From: Taenia hydatigena
Lineage: Eukaryota; Platyhelminthes; Cestoda; Cyclophyllidea; Taeniidae
DNA length: 64,000 nucleotides
Direction of reading: 5' to 3'
Assembly (NCBI GenBank): GCA_036345935.2
Contig: JADWOT020000008.1
Coordinates: forward strand, 3,203,114-3,267,113
Positions 39,260 through 50,519 of the stretch are shown piece after piece. Below the pieces are notes generated by a model that worked only from the letters and a program-made list of their open reading frames with translations, had not been told where the DNA came from and ran no database searches. Both the position numbers and the translations under genes were made by a program. Positions within the stretch are counted from its first letter, which is position 1; each line of letters begins with the position of its first letter.

Positions 39260-40158
39260 TGTAGCGTCCCGAGGCTCCCTCGAAGGCAAAAGAAGGCAGA
39301 ATGCTAGGGTAGAATATGTCTATTCAAAGGACAGAGGGAAATAGGCCACTTGCATGGCCCGGGGGCCAGCCCACGCAGCTAGAGCAGTACAGCCACCTCT
39401 GTGACCTTGACCGGAACCGGTAGTTCCAACACACAAAGTAATACATTGCCTCTCTCCTCTTTCGAGCTTCGTCCACGACGCACCCCTCGCTACATCTCCC
39501 GCGTCAGCCATCACAACATACTCGGTGCTGCAACAAGCACCCACGAGCTAACCATGTCACTCGCCAACACTCCACGCGATTGAGGCGATGCTTGACACCA
39601 ACGTCAGTCACTCCTCTCGACAGTGCATTGCACTTCAAGTTTTGTTTGGCTGTGGAACAGAAGTTCAGAATTAGTGGTTCTGCCGACCATCAGTATCTCC
39701 ATAGAAGGGGGCGTTAGCACGCCGATCTCCTTAAGCAAGCATAATAGGGGTAATTTTCGGAACGAAACCTTCCCGGTGGTCCATGGCTAGTGTCGCTTCA
39801 GTTGTTGATAGCTTTCTTGTAGAACACGGAGATGGGGTAGATGCCGGAGGTGGACGTCTTTCGTGGCCCATCTGTAGCACATGCAATTCTTTTGCACCGC
39901 TGCAACTTGCCGCAGGCGGTAGAGATCGGGATCGTAACCCAAAGAGTCGGGTTCGCTTTCCGCTGCCACCAATGTAGCGTCCCGAGGCTTCCTCGAAGGC
40001 AAAGAAAGGCAAAATGCAAGGATAGAATATATATATTCACCGGACAGAGGGAAAAAGGCTGCTGGCAAAGCCCTGAGGCCAGCCCACGCAGCTCGGGCAA
40101 TACGACCACCTCTGTGACTTTGACCGGAACCGGTAGTTCCAACAGGCAAAGTACTACA
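39260..40158 (-). mobile_element. complete TRIM-like element (899 bp) with 5-bp TSD GTTAC
   Basis: Minus orientation. Right LTR 39260-39445 and left LTR 39973-40158, each exactly 186 bp and resembling each other. The internal part is 527 bp. The tract next to the right LTR is polypurine (complement TTGCCTCTCTCCTCTTTC). The start next to the left LTR is TTGGTGGCAGCGG, a primer-binding-site-like sequence. The flanks are GTTAC at 39255-39259 and at 40159-40163, a perfect target-site duplication. The internal region holds no protease, polymerase or integrase. Confidence 0.95.
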
Positions 40159-41654
40159 GTTACATTCTCTTGTCAGTTCAATGTGGCACAGAGATCAACC
40201 TGCCGTACTCTCAACTTGCGTTTTCATGTTTGGACCTCGAAGAAAACACTTTACACTTCCAATTTTGCACTAATAAAAGTATATGGTTTTGCATACGAAT
40301 AGTACACAAATGAGTCGGGAAAAAAGAGCATTATCATCTACGTTTGCTAAATTCATGGCAATGATCCACGGATAATGCTTTAGCTTAAATTTTAACCTAT
40401 TTTTGGAAGGCAAAATATTTTTGTTGAATTTCTGACCCACTTGTCAGAAGCGATTGAAGCACCAATCAACGAAGTCACAATGTGACAGCGGTTAAAAGCA
40501 GTTCTGCTTATCGTTGAGGTCAGAATCCACACTGGATGCCATTTTTGTCTCTCAGCAGACATCCATGGAAGATGAAGTATTGGGGGAGCTCTCCTCTCAA
40601 TAAGCACTTCAAAGAAAGGCCACGCAAAAATACGACTTTGTAAGTTTGTTAATGAAATTGCAAGGTTGCACCCTCAAACATCACCAAATGCGGATAGTGG
40701 AGGTAGTGAGTAGGCCCTGACATCGTAAAGAAATACTTGCATATTCTTCGGCCTGACCGCTCCTGCTTAAGATTGGACTTTCTCCTTCTTCTCCGCAAAC
40801 ATGCTGCTACACGTTTGCCAGATCGCGCATCTGGTGGGCAGCAAATCCTTCCAGACCTTGAGGGAGAACAAACAGAGGGTGTGCGGATGATAATCTGTGG
40901 AGGGAGGCAGTTATTTACCAAAATATGGGTCCTACAGTCTCCGCGGCACGGATATCGTCATGGTTTCGTGGCGTCCACTTTATTCACATCGCATGGCAGT
41001 GCAACAAGAGGTTGATAGACTCAAATCATAAGGTAGTAGCAGCCTACCAAACTTTCATTCTATCAAGCAAATGACGATCTCAGCCGGTACTGTAACCAAT
41101 CAACCGGATTATCACTGGTCCGTTTCGACAAGCAACGGCTTTTGAGGAGGAGCCCCAAGTCTGTGGTTGCCTTCATGTGTTTAGAGCAATAGAATTCCTA
41201 GAAGCACTTCAGACCTGATTTATACGCACCACGGCACTTCCACACCTCAAGTTCACTTCTTACATGCAAGATGTTCAACTGCTTACTCCAAAGACGGGCG
41301 GAACTGGTAACCATGGTTTAACTTTTAGCCAAGAGCATTAAGTGACGCTTTACAGAGAATGTCCAACGGTGGCGTCCATTTCCAACGAAACCGTTCCCCA
41401 CTCCATTGAAATGAAGCACACGTGTGTCATGACCAGAAAGTAAAGTATTTCCGTAAAGAATGGATCACTTTTTGGGGTGGCGACTTTGATTAGAGGAGCA
41501 TTTTTATCCTTCTGCGATTCAACTTTGTGGTGACGGTATGAGGCTGTGTTCCCCTATGCGTTTAAAGCATGGTTGCATCCTGGGTTGTGTGGATCCATCC
41601 TGAAGGCCACTTCGTCGGCATTGCTTTGCGAGGAGTCAAATGCTACATTTTACT
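40159..41654. other. intergenic, no identifiable gene
   Basis: Short open frames on both strands without family resemblance. Confidence 0.4.
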
Positions 41655-41764
41655 GGTCAGATGTCCTGCCGAAACGGTGCACAAGATTGTCGTCTATTTT
41701 GGATATTCAAACGGCAATATAAAGGGGATCGGATGTTAAAATTGGGGAATCCCTTCAGGATTTT
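41655..41764 (+). repeat. duplicated unique segment, copy 1
   Basis: About 105 bp (GGTCAGATGTCCTGCCGAAA onward) closely matches 43191-43299. It is followed within 10 bp by a TRIM-family LTR fragment. Confidence 0.8.
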
Positions 41765-41772
41765 ACTTGATA

Positions 41773-41887
41773 TGTAATACTTTGCTTGTTTGATTGACGG
41801 TTTTGGGAATTACGCGGCCTCATGACCCTAGCCGGTTGGGCTGCCCTCCGAAACATGCCTCCTTTTGCCTTCAAAGAAATCTCCAGT
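41773..41887 (+). mobile_element. diverged TRIM-family LTR fragment
   Basis: Starts TGTAATACTTTGCTTG and keeps the LTR blocks CCTAGCCGGTTGGGCTG and CTTTTGCCTTCAAAG, with the middle deleted. Confidence 0.65.
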
Positions 41888-42546
41888 AGCTGCAAATACA
41901 AAAGCATCAATGTCCGAGGACATAACATTGCAATAGTTGGATGAGTGTAGTGGTAAGTCTAAATCTCCTGAATTTTCTATGGTCCTCGAGAGAGATCGTT
42001 AATAACAAGACTTGGTTCTTGAATTATATACTACACTTTTCAGAATTATGCCTGCTTCAAACGTTCAAACTTGCTAGTCTCGTAGACGCTCTATACACCG
42101 TTGTAGGAAGTGATACTAGAATCGTCGCTTTTAAGTGACCTTTTAGGTAAGAGGCGGGAGGGCAGTTTTGAAACGCGGTCGTGGACCAGCAGGGAAGCTC
42201 TCCGAACTCCGGGACATTTTCGTCTTAACTGTTTCGATTTCGCTACTGCATATTCTCCATGTGATTATAATGAAGAAGTTTGGAAACACCCAACATCAGA
42301 ACAGGGGAAGAAAATGGAGGATAGTCTGCAGTAAATGTTCAGCATAATATAAAACCATTCGTAAAAGCTTCCAATGAAATAAATTTAGCTTTTTTGGCCC
42401 TACTTTTAATGTTCATGCTAGAAATATCCTCAGTTTTTAGAGATGAGGGATGCCATTAACTGCAATGGCATGTTTTACAAAATCAGCTATGAAAAGTTGT
42501 CCATTCAAACATACAGCAAAACATTGTGTTTAGTAGAGGAGACAAG

Positions 42547-42731
42547 CGTAACACTTTGTTTGTACTGCTTGTTTCGGTCTCGGTAACAGAGGTGGTCTTA
42601 TTGCCGTATCCGCTTGGGCTGGCCTCCAGGTCATGCCAGTGGCTCCATTCCCTCTGCCTATTGAATATGTATACATGCAACGCTGGTATTCTTCCCTTCA
42701 TGAGCCTTCAAGAGAGGCTTGGAACGCTCCA
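42547..42731 (+). mobile_element. diverged solo LTR of the TRIM family
   Basis: About 185 bp, from GTAACACTTTGTTTG to GGAACGCTCCA, collinear with the LTR consensus over its length (GGTAACAGAGGTGG, GGGCTGGCCTCC, CATGCCAGTGGC). Sequences flanking it (42140-42200 and 42857-42905) resemble parts of the 302-bp gypsy LTR at 34508-34809. Confidence 0.7.
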
Positions 42732-43149
42732 GTAAGAATAACCGGACAAAGAAAATTCGATTGAAAAATTGCTTCTAAATTTAAATCCGGCATAAATAAA
42801 AGCAAACGCATATACCGAGTTCTCATATCGAGATGATGCGATACGCACGTCTCGGTCCAATACTTATGCTCTTTAAATATACTTTCCAGGCGAGAGGCGG
42901 GAGGACAAGGCAAATCTGTTCTTGGAAGGACATGGCTAATCTCCTGAGCCCGCATATCGTCCCTGTGTTTATAGCAAAGATGTCTATAAGCATTCATCCT
43001 AATTGGAGTAAAGGTGGTAGACGGGAAGAGGAGGGAAGGAAAATGCACAAGCTGTGTGCGTCAAAAGCCTCCGAAGAATGGTTTCGTCTGATAAGGACGC
43101 ACTTGTCAATCGACACTAATGAAAGCAATTGGAACTTTAAAAAGTTATA

Positions 43150-43190
43150 TGTGTCGTACTTTGTTTGTTTGAACTACCGGTTCCGGTCAG
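43150..43190 (+). mobile_element. LTR 5' fragment fused to a duplicated segment
   Basis: TGTGTCGTACTTTG through CCGGTTCCGG is the LTR start. It switches at GGTCAG into the sequence also found at 41655. Confidence 0.7.
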
Positions 43191-43299
43191 GGTCAGACGT
43201 CCTGCCGAAACGGTGCACAGCATTGTCGTCTATTTTGGATATTCAAACGGCAATATAACGGGGATCGGATGTTAAAATTGGGAAATCGCTTCAGGATTT
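43191..43299 (+). repeat. duplicated unique segment, copy 2
   Basis: Close match to 41655-41764 (for example CGAAACGGTGCAC, TATTCAAACGGCAATATAA, GGGGATCGGATGTTAAAATT). Confidence 0.8.
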
Positions 43300-43911
43300 G
43301 CAACATAGGATAACCCTATTGGTGTAATGACTGTTAGTACAGTGATAGTTACTTAAGCTGCGTGGTGGACTTGAAGTCAATAGACAATTTATGGTAGATT
43401 CAACAATCCACTGCGTTATGAGGTGTTGATGACGATGTTGAAAGCAAAAAAGAGTTCCTAATACATCTCCTCCATATTGACTCAGACGTTTCCTTAAAAA
43501 GCGACAGTGTTACCCACAGAGGCGAACTCGGCATTCATAATGTTCGCATTCATCACAACTAAGGACCTCATCTTTATTCGACAATAAAGGAGCATTCTGT
43601 ATACGAAGGGCACAACTTCGAGTGGCGCATCAGTATAATGAAGTTACCTTTTAACTTTGAGCAATGTTACGATTTTAGGGATCTCGAGCAGTTTTGGAGT
43701 CCATTGACTCCATTCGATTCAACTGATAAGGGCTTTTTATGAAAGACGGAGATAGTCTGGACTAAAATTAAGCGTACCATACCGAAGAAGACCCACATTG
43801 GTGCTGTATTCTCCATGCATACAAACGATTGCATTGTAGCGAGCAATGTCGAAAACCGCCAGAATCTTTTATGATAATCAGACATTATCAAAGGCTAAGC
43901 AAGTCTACATG

Positions 43912-44810
43912 TGTAGTACTTTGTTTGCTGGGACTCTTGGTTTCGTTCAAGGTCACAGAGGTGGCCGTATTGTCCTAGCTGCGTGGGCTGGCCTTCGGGC
44001 CATGCCAGCAGCCTATTTCCCTCTGTCAGGTGAATATGTGTATTCTACCCTAGCATTCTACCTTCTTTAGCCTTCGAGGGAGCCTCGGGACGCTACATTG
44101 GTGGCAGCGGAAAGCAGACCCGACTCTATAGGGTTTTCATCCCGATCTCTACCGCCTGCGGCATGTTGCAACGGTGCGAAAGAAGTGCATGTGCTACGAG
44201 TGGGCCACGAACGACGTCCACCTCCGGCATCTACCCCTTCTCCGTGTTCTACAAGAAAGCTATCAACAACTGAAGCGACACTAACCATGGACCACCTGGA
44301 AAGTTTCGTTCCAAAGATTACGGCCAAGATTCTTGCTTAAGGAGATCGGCATGCTATCGCCTCCCTACGGACATACTGATGGTTGGCAGAACCACTTATT
44401 GTGAACTTCTGTTCCCAAGCCAGGCGAAACTCGAAGTCTAGCCGAACTGCCAAGAGGGATGACTGACGTTGGTGTCAAGCATCGTCTCAATCGCGTGGAG
44501 TGTCGGCGACTGGCATGGTTAGCTCGTGGGTGCTTCTTGCAGCAGTGGGTATGCTGTGATGCCTGACGCAGGAGGCGTACCGAGGGGTGCGTCGGGGACG
44601 ACGCTGGAAAGAGGAGAGGGACAATGTAATGCTTTGTTCGCTTGGGCTGCCGTTTTCGGTGGGGGTCACAGAGGTGGCCAAATTGCCCCAGTTGCGTAGG
44701 TTGGTCTCCGGGCCATGCCAGCAACCTATTTCCCTTTGTCTGTTGAATATATATACTCTACCCTATTATTCTGTCTTCTTTTGCCTTCGAGGGAGCCTCG
44801 GGGCGCTACA
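43912..44810 (+). mobile_element. complete TRIM-like element (899 bp), TSD ACATG, unlike LTRs
   Basis: Left LTR 43912-44097 (TGTAGTACTTTG...CGCTACA) and right LTR 44625-44810 (TGTAATGCTTTG...GCGCTACA), both 186 bp, with a 527-bp internal part. A primer-like site, TTGGTGGCAGCGGAAAGC, follows the left LTR. The purine tract GGAAAGAGGAGAGGGACAA precedes the right LTR. ACATG is present at 43907-43911 and 44811-44815, a perfect 5-bp target-site duplication. The two LTRs differ at many positions, and the right one matches the right LTRs of three other copies better than its own left partner. Confidence 0.96.
44098..44340 (+). CDS. conserved short open frame in the TRIM internal region
   Basis: An open frame from the left LTR boundary to TAA at 44338-44340. 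It contains RSLPPAACC, KEVHVL, ERRPPPASTPSPCSTRK and ends SFVPKITAKILA. Copies at 39.9 (minus), 53.2 and 62.7 kb keep this frame and nearly the same residues to the same stop. An internal ATG (MDHLESF) is kept here, in the 39.9 kb copy and in the 37.0 kb copy, but is ATT at 53.3 and 62.8 kb. It may be the remnant of a gag start or merely leader RNA. Translation is not demonstrated. Confidence 0.3.
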   Translation: MVAAESRPDSIGFSSRSLPPAACCNGAKEVHVLRVGHERRPPPASTPSPCSTRKLSTTEATLTMDHLESFVPKITAKILA

Positions 44811-45086
44811 ACATGATGTTGCATTTTAAAGGACTAACTAATAATTCTTTTGGAAAATGAAAAATTTACCCGCTTTTAAAGTTGAATCCGCTAAAGAAAG
44901 TTCTTAAAATGATTAGCTGTTCAAATAACTTGCTGTGATTCATTATTTAATAGTAATAAAATTACTCCTTCATTTTCCTTCACCGAATTGTCAAAGTAGG
45001 TAATCGATCCATCTTCCAAAAGGCAGTTTTCAAAAGAGGTTAAAGACGAGTACATTAAAATGATTTTCGTCATTTCAAACACTAAC

Positions 45087-45254
45087 TATAGCGTCCCGAG
45101 GCTCCCTTGAAGGCAAAAGAAGGCAGAATGCTAGGGTAGAATATATATATTCACTGGACAGAGGGATAAAGTCTGCTGGCATGGCAGCTAGGGTTATATT
45201 ACCACCTCTGTGACCTTGACAGAAACCGGTAGTTCTAACAAACAAAGTACTACA
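45087..45254 (-). mobile_element. solo LTR of the TRIM family, TSD CTAAC
   Basis: 168-bp LTR in minus orientation (TATAGCGTCCCGAGG ... CAAAGTACTACA). CTAAC lies at 45082-45086 and again at 45255-45259, a perfect duplication. This is what recombination between two LTRs leaves. Confidence 0.93.
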
Positions 45255-48200
45255 CTAACCCCTATGAAAAGTACTGTTTAATTAACCCACCGACCTTGGG
45301 GTCGTTAAATGGTAAAATGCCCCATGTGGGGTGAGCCCCCATCCATCAAGGGTGGAATTTTTAAACCCCAGTCAAGCACATGTGACCCATCAACCCTGAC
45401 ACTGTCATTGGGCTGTCAAGAAGTGAACCGCTTTTAGCGAAAAAATAAATGTCCTTCACAGAAACCCTTATTGCCCTTTCACTCTAGTGCTGTGATTTAC
45501 GGAAAGGCGTTTAATTATTTACATTTTACCTTTCATCTTCTTTAACACACTTGGCGTACTTTTTAATCCCTCAATGTCATGTCAGGTAAAAAGTTCGACT
45601 GATTTATTTTTGAAATACATGCGCTATTACTTGTTTGTAGCCTTAACTACTTTCCTTCGTTTGCGAAGCCACACATCGTATAGTGACATTGCAAATCTGC
45701 TGACCTTTCTCCTCAAATCGTGTGTACAGAACTTGGAAATGGTGCAATAGGTGGACGTGCCGCTTGAAAGTGGTTTGTATGAGTACTTCGCCCGTTGTGA
45801 GGCTCCACTCAATGGCTTTGCGTTGCAGTCAAGGTAGTCATGACTAAAATCAGGAAAATTGAGATCTTGGTAGATAACTTGTGCTATGAAGGAACAATGA
45901 GGTGATGCTTTTATCAATCGGAAAGAAAAGTCCTTTCCTGGTTATCGAGAGCAGTATCCACTTAAGACTACCTCTTGGGTCTTAACTCTATCCTCCCACG
46001 CCACTCACTGATCAAGAGATTAACTTCTGATGAAAAATGACTTTATATGCCTAAATAATCTACTATATACTCATCAAATTCTTCCAAAGCGTGCACAATT
46101 GCTCACTGGAATTGTTTATTTGTTGGATGCTAATCAGCAATTTGCATTACAATCCACCTACTCGATACGGTGGGCAAGAAAAGTGCCTTGGTGAGAAACA
46201 GCCAGAATGCACAAGTCATTGGGAAGAAAAGGAGACCCAAGACACGAAACATCCCTCCCTGTGTCTCAAGCTCCATGTAGAGGAGGAATATCTTCTTATT
46301 ATGGCCCAGTTTAGCAGCAGCATGAGGCACGAGAGTTAGAGTTGACGCCAACCTAAGGATGGCGCCTTCTTGTCCACCAAATCACTCGTCTGAACCACTT
46401 TTCAAGAGGTCATTTTTCCGTCTTCATAAGTGTACAACCGCACCTACAATCCACAACACAAAAAGCGAGCATAGACTTCTGACGACGAAATTGTGTGCGC
46501 TTTACAATTGGGCTAGTTACACGGTGCCCAATGATTTATTCGTTTGGTTAATGGACATTGCAATACAAATGTTATTTCGCATCACAAGCCAGTTAGTCAC
46601 TGGGTGGCTATGAGGTGAATGGGGAAGGTAATAACAAATTGGTCGCCTCTGCAACTCTTTGTCTCACAGCTGCTAATGGATTTGGGTGAAACGCGCATGC
46701 TTGGTAGATTCCATGACTTTCTCTTTAAGCTCGATATTTACATAATAACGAGAGTTATTCCTTACTGTCAAGAATGGAGAATCGTCCCACCTCAATCCAC
46801 TAAATTGCTTCCCACAGCCCTTTTTCCAAATGCTACACAACGAAGGGGAGGAGAAGGGCCCGTAGTTTTTCAAACGAGGTGACCGCATTTCGTAGAGCAC
46901 ATAAGCGCAAATCATAACAGGCAGATTTGGTTGAGGGCATCTGCAAACTCCAGAAAAAATTTTCCCAGAAGTGTATTTTTCGCGCCTGATCCCCCACCTT
47001 CTAGAACGTCTCGAATCTCGCGCTCTCGTTTGGCTTATATCACCCACACACCTTTTGTGTAAACAGTCACTTAAGGCCAAGGCCAATCCAAACGCCACAG
47101 CTACACATGACTGGAAGAACCTTATGCCTCTAGCATTTGGCCATTGGTTAGGTAGGCGCGCCGTCCCACTCCTAATTCTACCGATCGGTGGGAGCCATCC
47201 GCATTCAGGCCCTTTGTCTCATTGATTGCTCTGATCGGAGGAACAGCAGGATCCAAGCTCACGTACATGGACACCAATTGGCGGCGCCGTACTGTATACA
47301 TTATCAGTGCCTCCGTCAATGTCTACATGCTTCAAGCCCATGACGACAACTCCACGAGCTTTTTTTCCTTCCCTGGCCCTCGTGAAGACCAATGATGAAA
47401 CTCGTAAGCTTTCCATCACCCCATTTAAATGGCACCAACGTGATGGGTTTTTTTTTTCAGGCTGTGAGTTAGTTATCCCGGGCGGAGTAGGCTACAGCGG
47501 CGGAGGATTTTAAAAAAGAAGGAATTTAAGACCGTAATTAAATACAGATAAATAGCAGGTACTACAATGAATTTTAAGCAGCCACGAAGACAGAAAAGGT
47601 TAAAAGGAATTACTAGTGAATTTCTTCACATGATTTAGTTAGCAATAGAGATAAACGGTGTTAAAACGAACTTCAAAATACATAATTAGAATTATTCATT
47701 AAGCAAACACAGAATGTTTAAAACTCGTTGTTTTTTTCGAGAAAAATTAATGCTAATACTAGCATTGAGCACAGATTTGGCACCCCAAATTTAAATAACT
47801 TCCCATAATGGGGATTACAAACTTTCCCTCCCGCTGTTACACTTACGTGTTGCCTTGTGCCAAAAAGAACCGAAACACGAGGTGGTAGAAAGCGCAAATT
47901 AACATTTAGAAGGCAAAATTCAGAGCCTTACACCACCAACTGTAAACATCCGCTCAATGATTGAGCCAAGGTGGTCACCAGATGGACACAGAGGGAGGCG
48001 TGTGTGCATGATTCTTTGGTGGTCTAGGCCGCAATATTCAATGGCGACAATGTATGGCAAGGCTGCTATGATCAGTTGGTGTTTCGCTGGTGTGCTTAAA
48101 AGGATCGACTAATCGTTCCGCCAGATCCGCATGATTTAAGGCCATCTAGGGGACGTTTTTTTACGTTCATACTAAATAATCGGTGAAAGTGAAAAACATT

Positions 48201-50519
48201 TTGGCGCTTCAGACGCCCCAATCAATTTGATCGGATTATCAGTCGTTACTTTATCTTCCTTTATTAATAACTTAACTCCCTTCTTTTCGGCATTAAAAAG
48301 CATGGAAGATCTATGGCGATGCATTATTTTCCAATGACATGACTGCTAAGCTCCAGGAGAGAATTTAAAAATGAAACTTCTTTTGAAGGCATGTGTATTT
48401 ACTTATCTGTACCGTTTCCGACTTTTGAAACACGAAAGTAGGCTGTGAAAGGGAGCCAAGGATTATCTTAGCCTAAAGTAGCCTCCTAGTTTTACAGTCA
48501 TCCGCATCATACTGGTGTCCTGGACACTCCAAACTGCGAATGGGCAAGTCGTTGCTGTTTTATATTTTTTCCGGAACCTAGACAATATTAGCAAGGGAAC
48601 AACAGAGTAAGGCGCACCCACATCGAGTGGTATTACAAGCGCAGCACATGCAAGGCGATTTTGGCCAACGCTTGAGGCGGGCAAACTCACGTGCAAAGAG
48701 AAATCAGATTAATGGCCTAGACTTACAAATGACCATATTTGGTCACACACATGTGCATATAAGGCAGTGATTTTCAATGCGCGCTCTGCATTATAAATAA
48801 AGTGCCGTATTCTTTGTCAGCTTTGGCTTTCTCCATCACGATTTGGCTTAAATAATTGGAAAATAAATCACTCAAATCAAATGATTTGTGGCCATCCCAT
48901 AGGGCGAGTGGAAAGTATCTCTACATGATGCCTCTCGAGGTTGCTACAATGACTGAAATTAGGCCTTGGCGCCATCTTAGTCACACTTCAATCGATAATC
49001 GATCAATCGTGACTGAGTCATGCCCGCGTACAGGGAGATTTCTGCCACAGTGGAGTGTAAGGAATTGTGTGAAGTCGAATTTGATAAGGGTAATTAAATT
49101 TTCTAATGTCCACCTAAAACAAGTGTGGATGTGCTTTTATTAAGAGACATAAATTCAAGATAATTCAAGTGAAATTGCATTAGGTGTTGGTGCTTGAATA
49201 AACTAAAAAACCCCACCGCCACATGCCAAATAACCTGGCAACCAGTGTGCTTCGCCATCGATTCGCATTCACGTGGTTTGGTGCGAGATCAATAATCATC
49301 AAGTTGCCTTTCAACAGTACTGCAACACAGGCGCTGTCTCCTGTCATGGACTACCCAAGGCGACAATTTATGTTCCGTTTTCATGAAAACATTTACAAGG
49401 CTCACGATTTCATTTTTGACAAGAAAATCACTCGGAAAACAGTGCCTGATATCTGTCCTATGATTGTTCCAGGCAGTGCTCCACACGCTACCTTCTGCAG
49501 CGATTCCTTGAATGGCTCTAGTAACGGCACATGCAGTAGCACTTATAGAAGCTTACCTCAGACCAGCCAATGGTGCTCACATCGTCATTAGCTAAATCTC
49601 GTGGCACCACGTGACAATAATCAATAGAAGAATAGGCACGAAAGTGAGGTCAAGGTGTATTCAAAAGAAGACACAAGATGATAGAAGAGTCGATGAGTTA
49701 TGTGAAAAAGCGACTCCTATCACTGCGAATGTACGACCACATTATGAACAAGAAACCAAACCAACAATTGCAGATACGACAGTCGCAACCATTACTTACT
49801 GCGGATACCCAGTGCTGCCACGATTGGGGAACCGTGGTCTATGGGCATCCGGTAGGAGTACTTAGAAGCCCGTATCACCACAGTGGAAGAGCGTGTCCGT
49901 GTTCCAAAGGACTGCCTATGACGCTCGAGTTTCCACAGTGCTACGCACAGGGTCCATTCTAAATATTCAGACAGAAGACTGATGACTCACTTTGAAGACC
50001 GCATTGCGTGATTACCTTTTATTTGTTATGCTTCTTATTTAGTTCGGGCAATTGTTTGAATAATAGTTATTTATGTTATGTAAGTGTGGATTCTACACTC
50101 TTAATATATTGGAACAATTAAGACCAGGAAAAAAAACGGAGCGGAAAATTTTTTAACTTACCTCTTTGAATTAACCATGTGCTTGTTTAATTTATTTTTT
50201 GCAATTTTAAAACGGATTTGGTCAGGCTTTTTGTGCCAGCGTTGAAATTTTCGTTGCCTGGTGACCACAAGGCTAGTAGAAAGTCTATATCAGGGATTTT
50301 ATTTTAAGAGGTCACGTGCCTTGTGGAGACTAGGGCGGAGCCTGGATCAGGGTGGTTAATTTTAAAAGAAATGTATCGGACAGCAGCATGGGTTTGAACA
50401 AGAACAAGAACAGATCGAAATCAAGCGATGGACAAGGTGTTTAGGTAGATAATAGGGGTACAGAGAACGTGACTTCAGAGTTAATGTTCTGGCAGATATT
50501 TTAAACATGGGCGGGAACC
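45255..50519. other. long region with unassigned open frames
   Basis: No family recognised. Exon-like pieces exist: minus 45627-45845 (an acceptor, then a basic C-terminal frame ending RKRRKVVKATNK); minus 46673-46935 (acceptor TTTGCAG, then a Cys-containing frame); plus 47459-47513 (a strong T-rich acceptor, then CELVIPGGVGYSGGGF and stop); plus 49223-49591 and 49678-49962 (Cys-containing frames with N-glycosylation sequons, perhaps upstream exons of the 50.5 kb gene). None could be chained with confidence. Confidence 0.3.

Noticed and set aside
39731..40302. Several overlapping frames on both strands around the TRIM elements (39.7-40.3, 43.9-44.8, 53.0-53.9, 62.5-62.9 kb).
   Set aside because: They run across LTR and internal sequence and reflect the repeats; only the conserved internal frame is reported separately.
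46673..46935. Minus frame with C-x-C-x9-C spacing like the start of a TIMP/netrin-like domain.
   Set aside because: No signal peptide precedes it, the rest does not follow the family, and a good splice acceptor falls inside the C-x-C.
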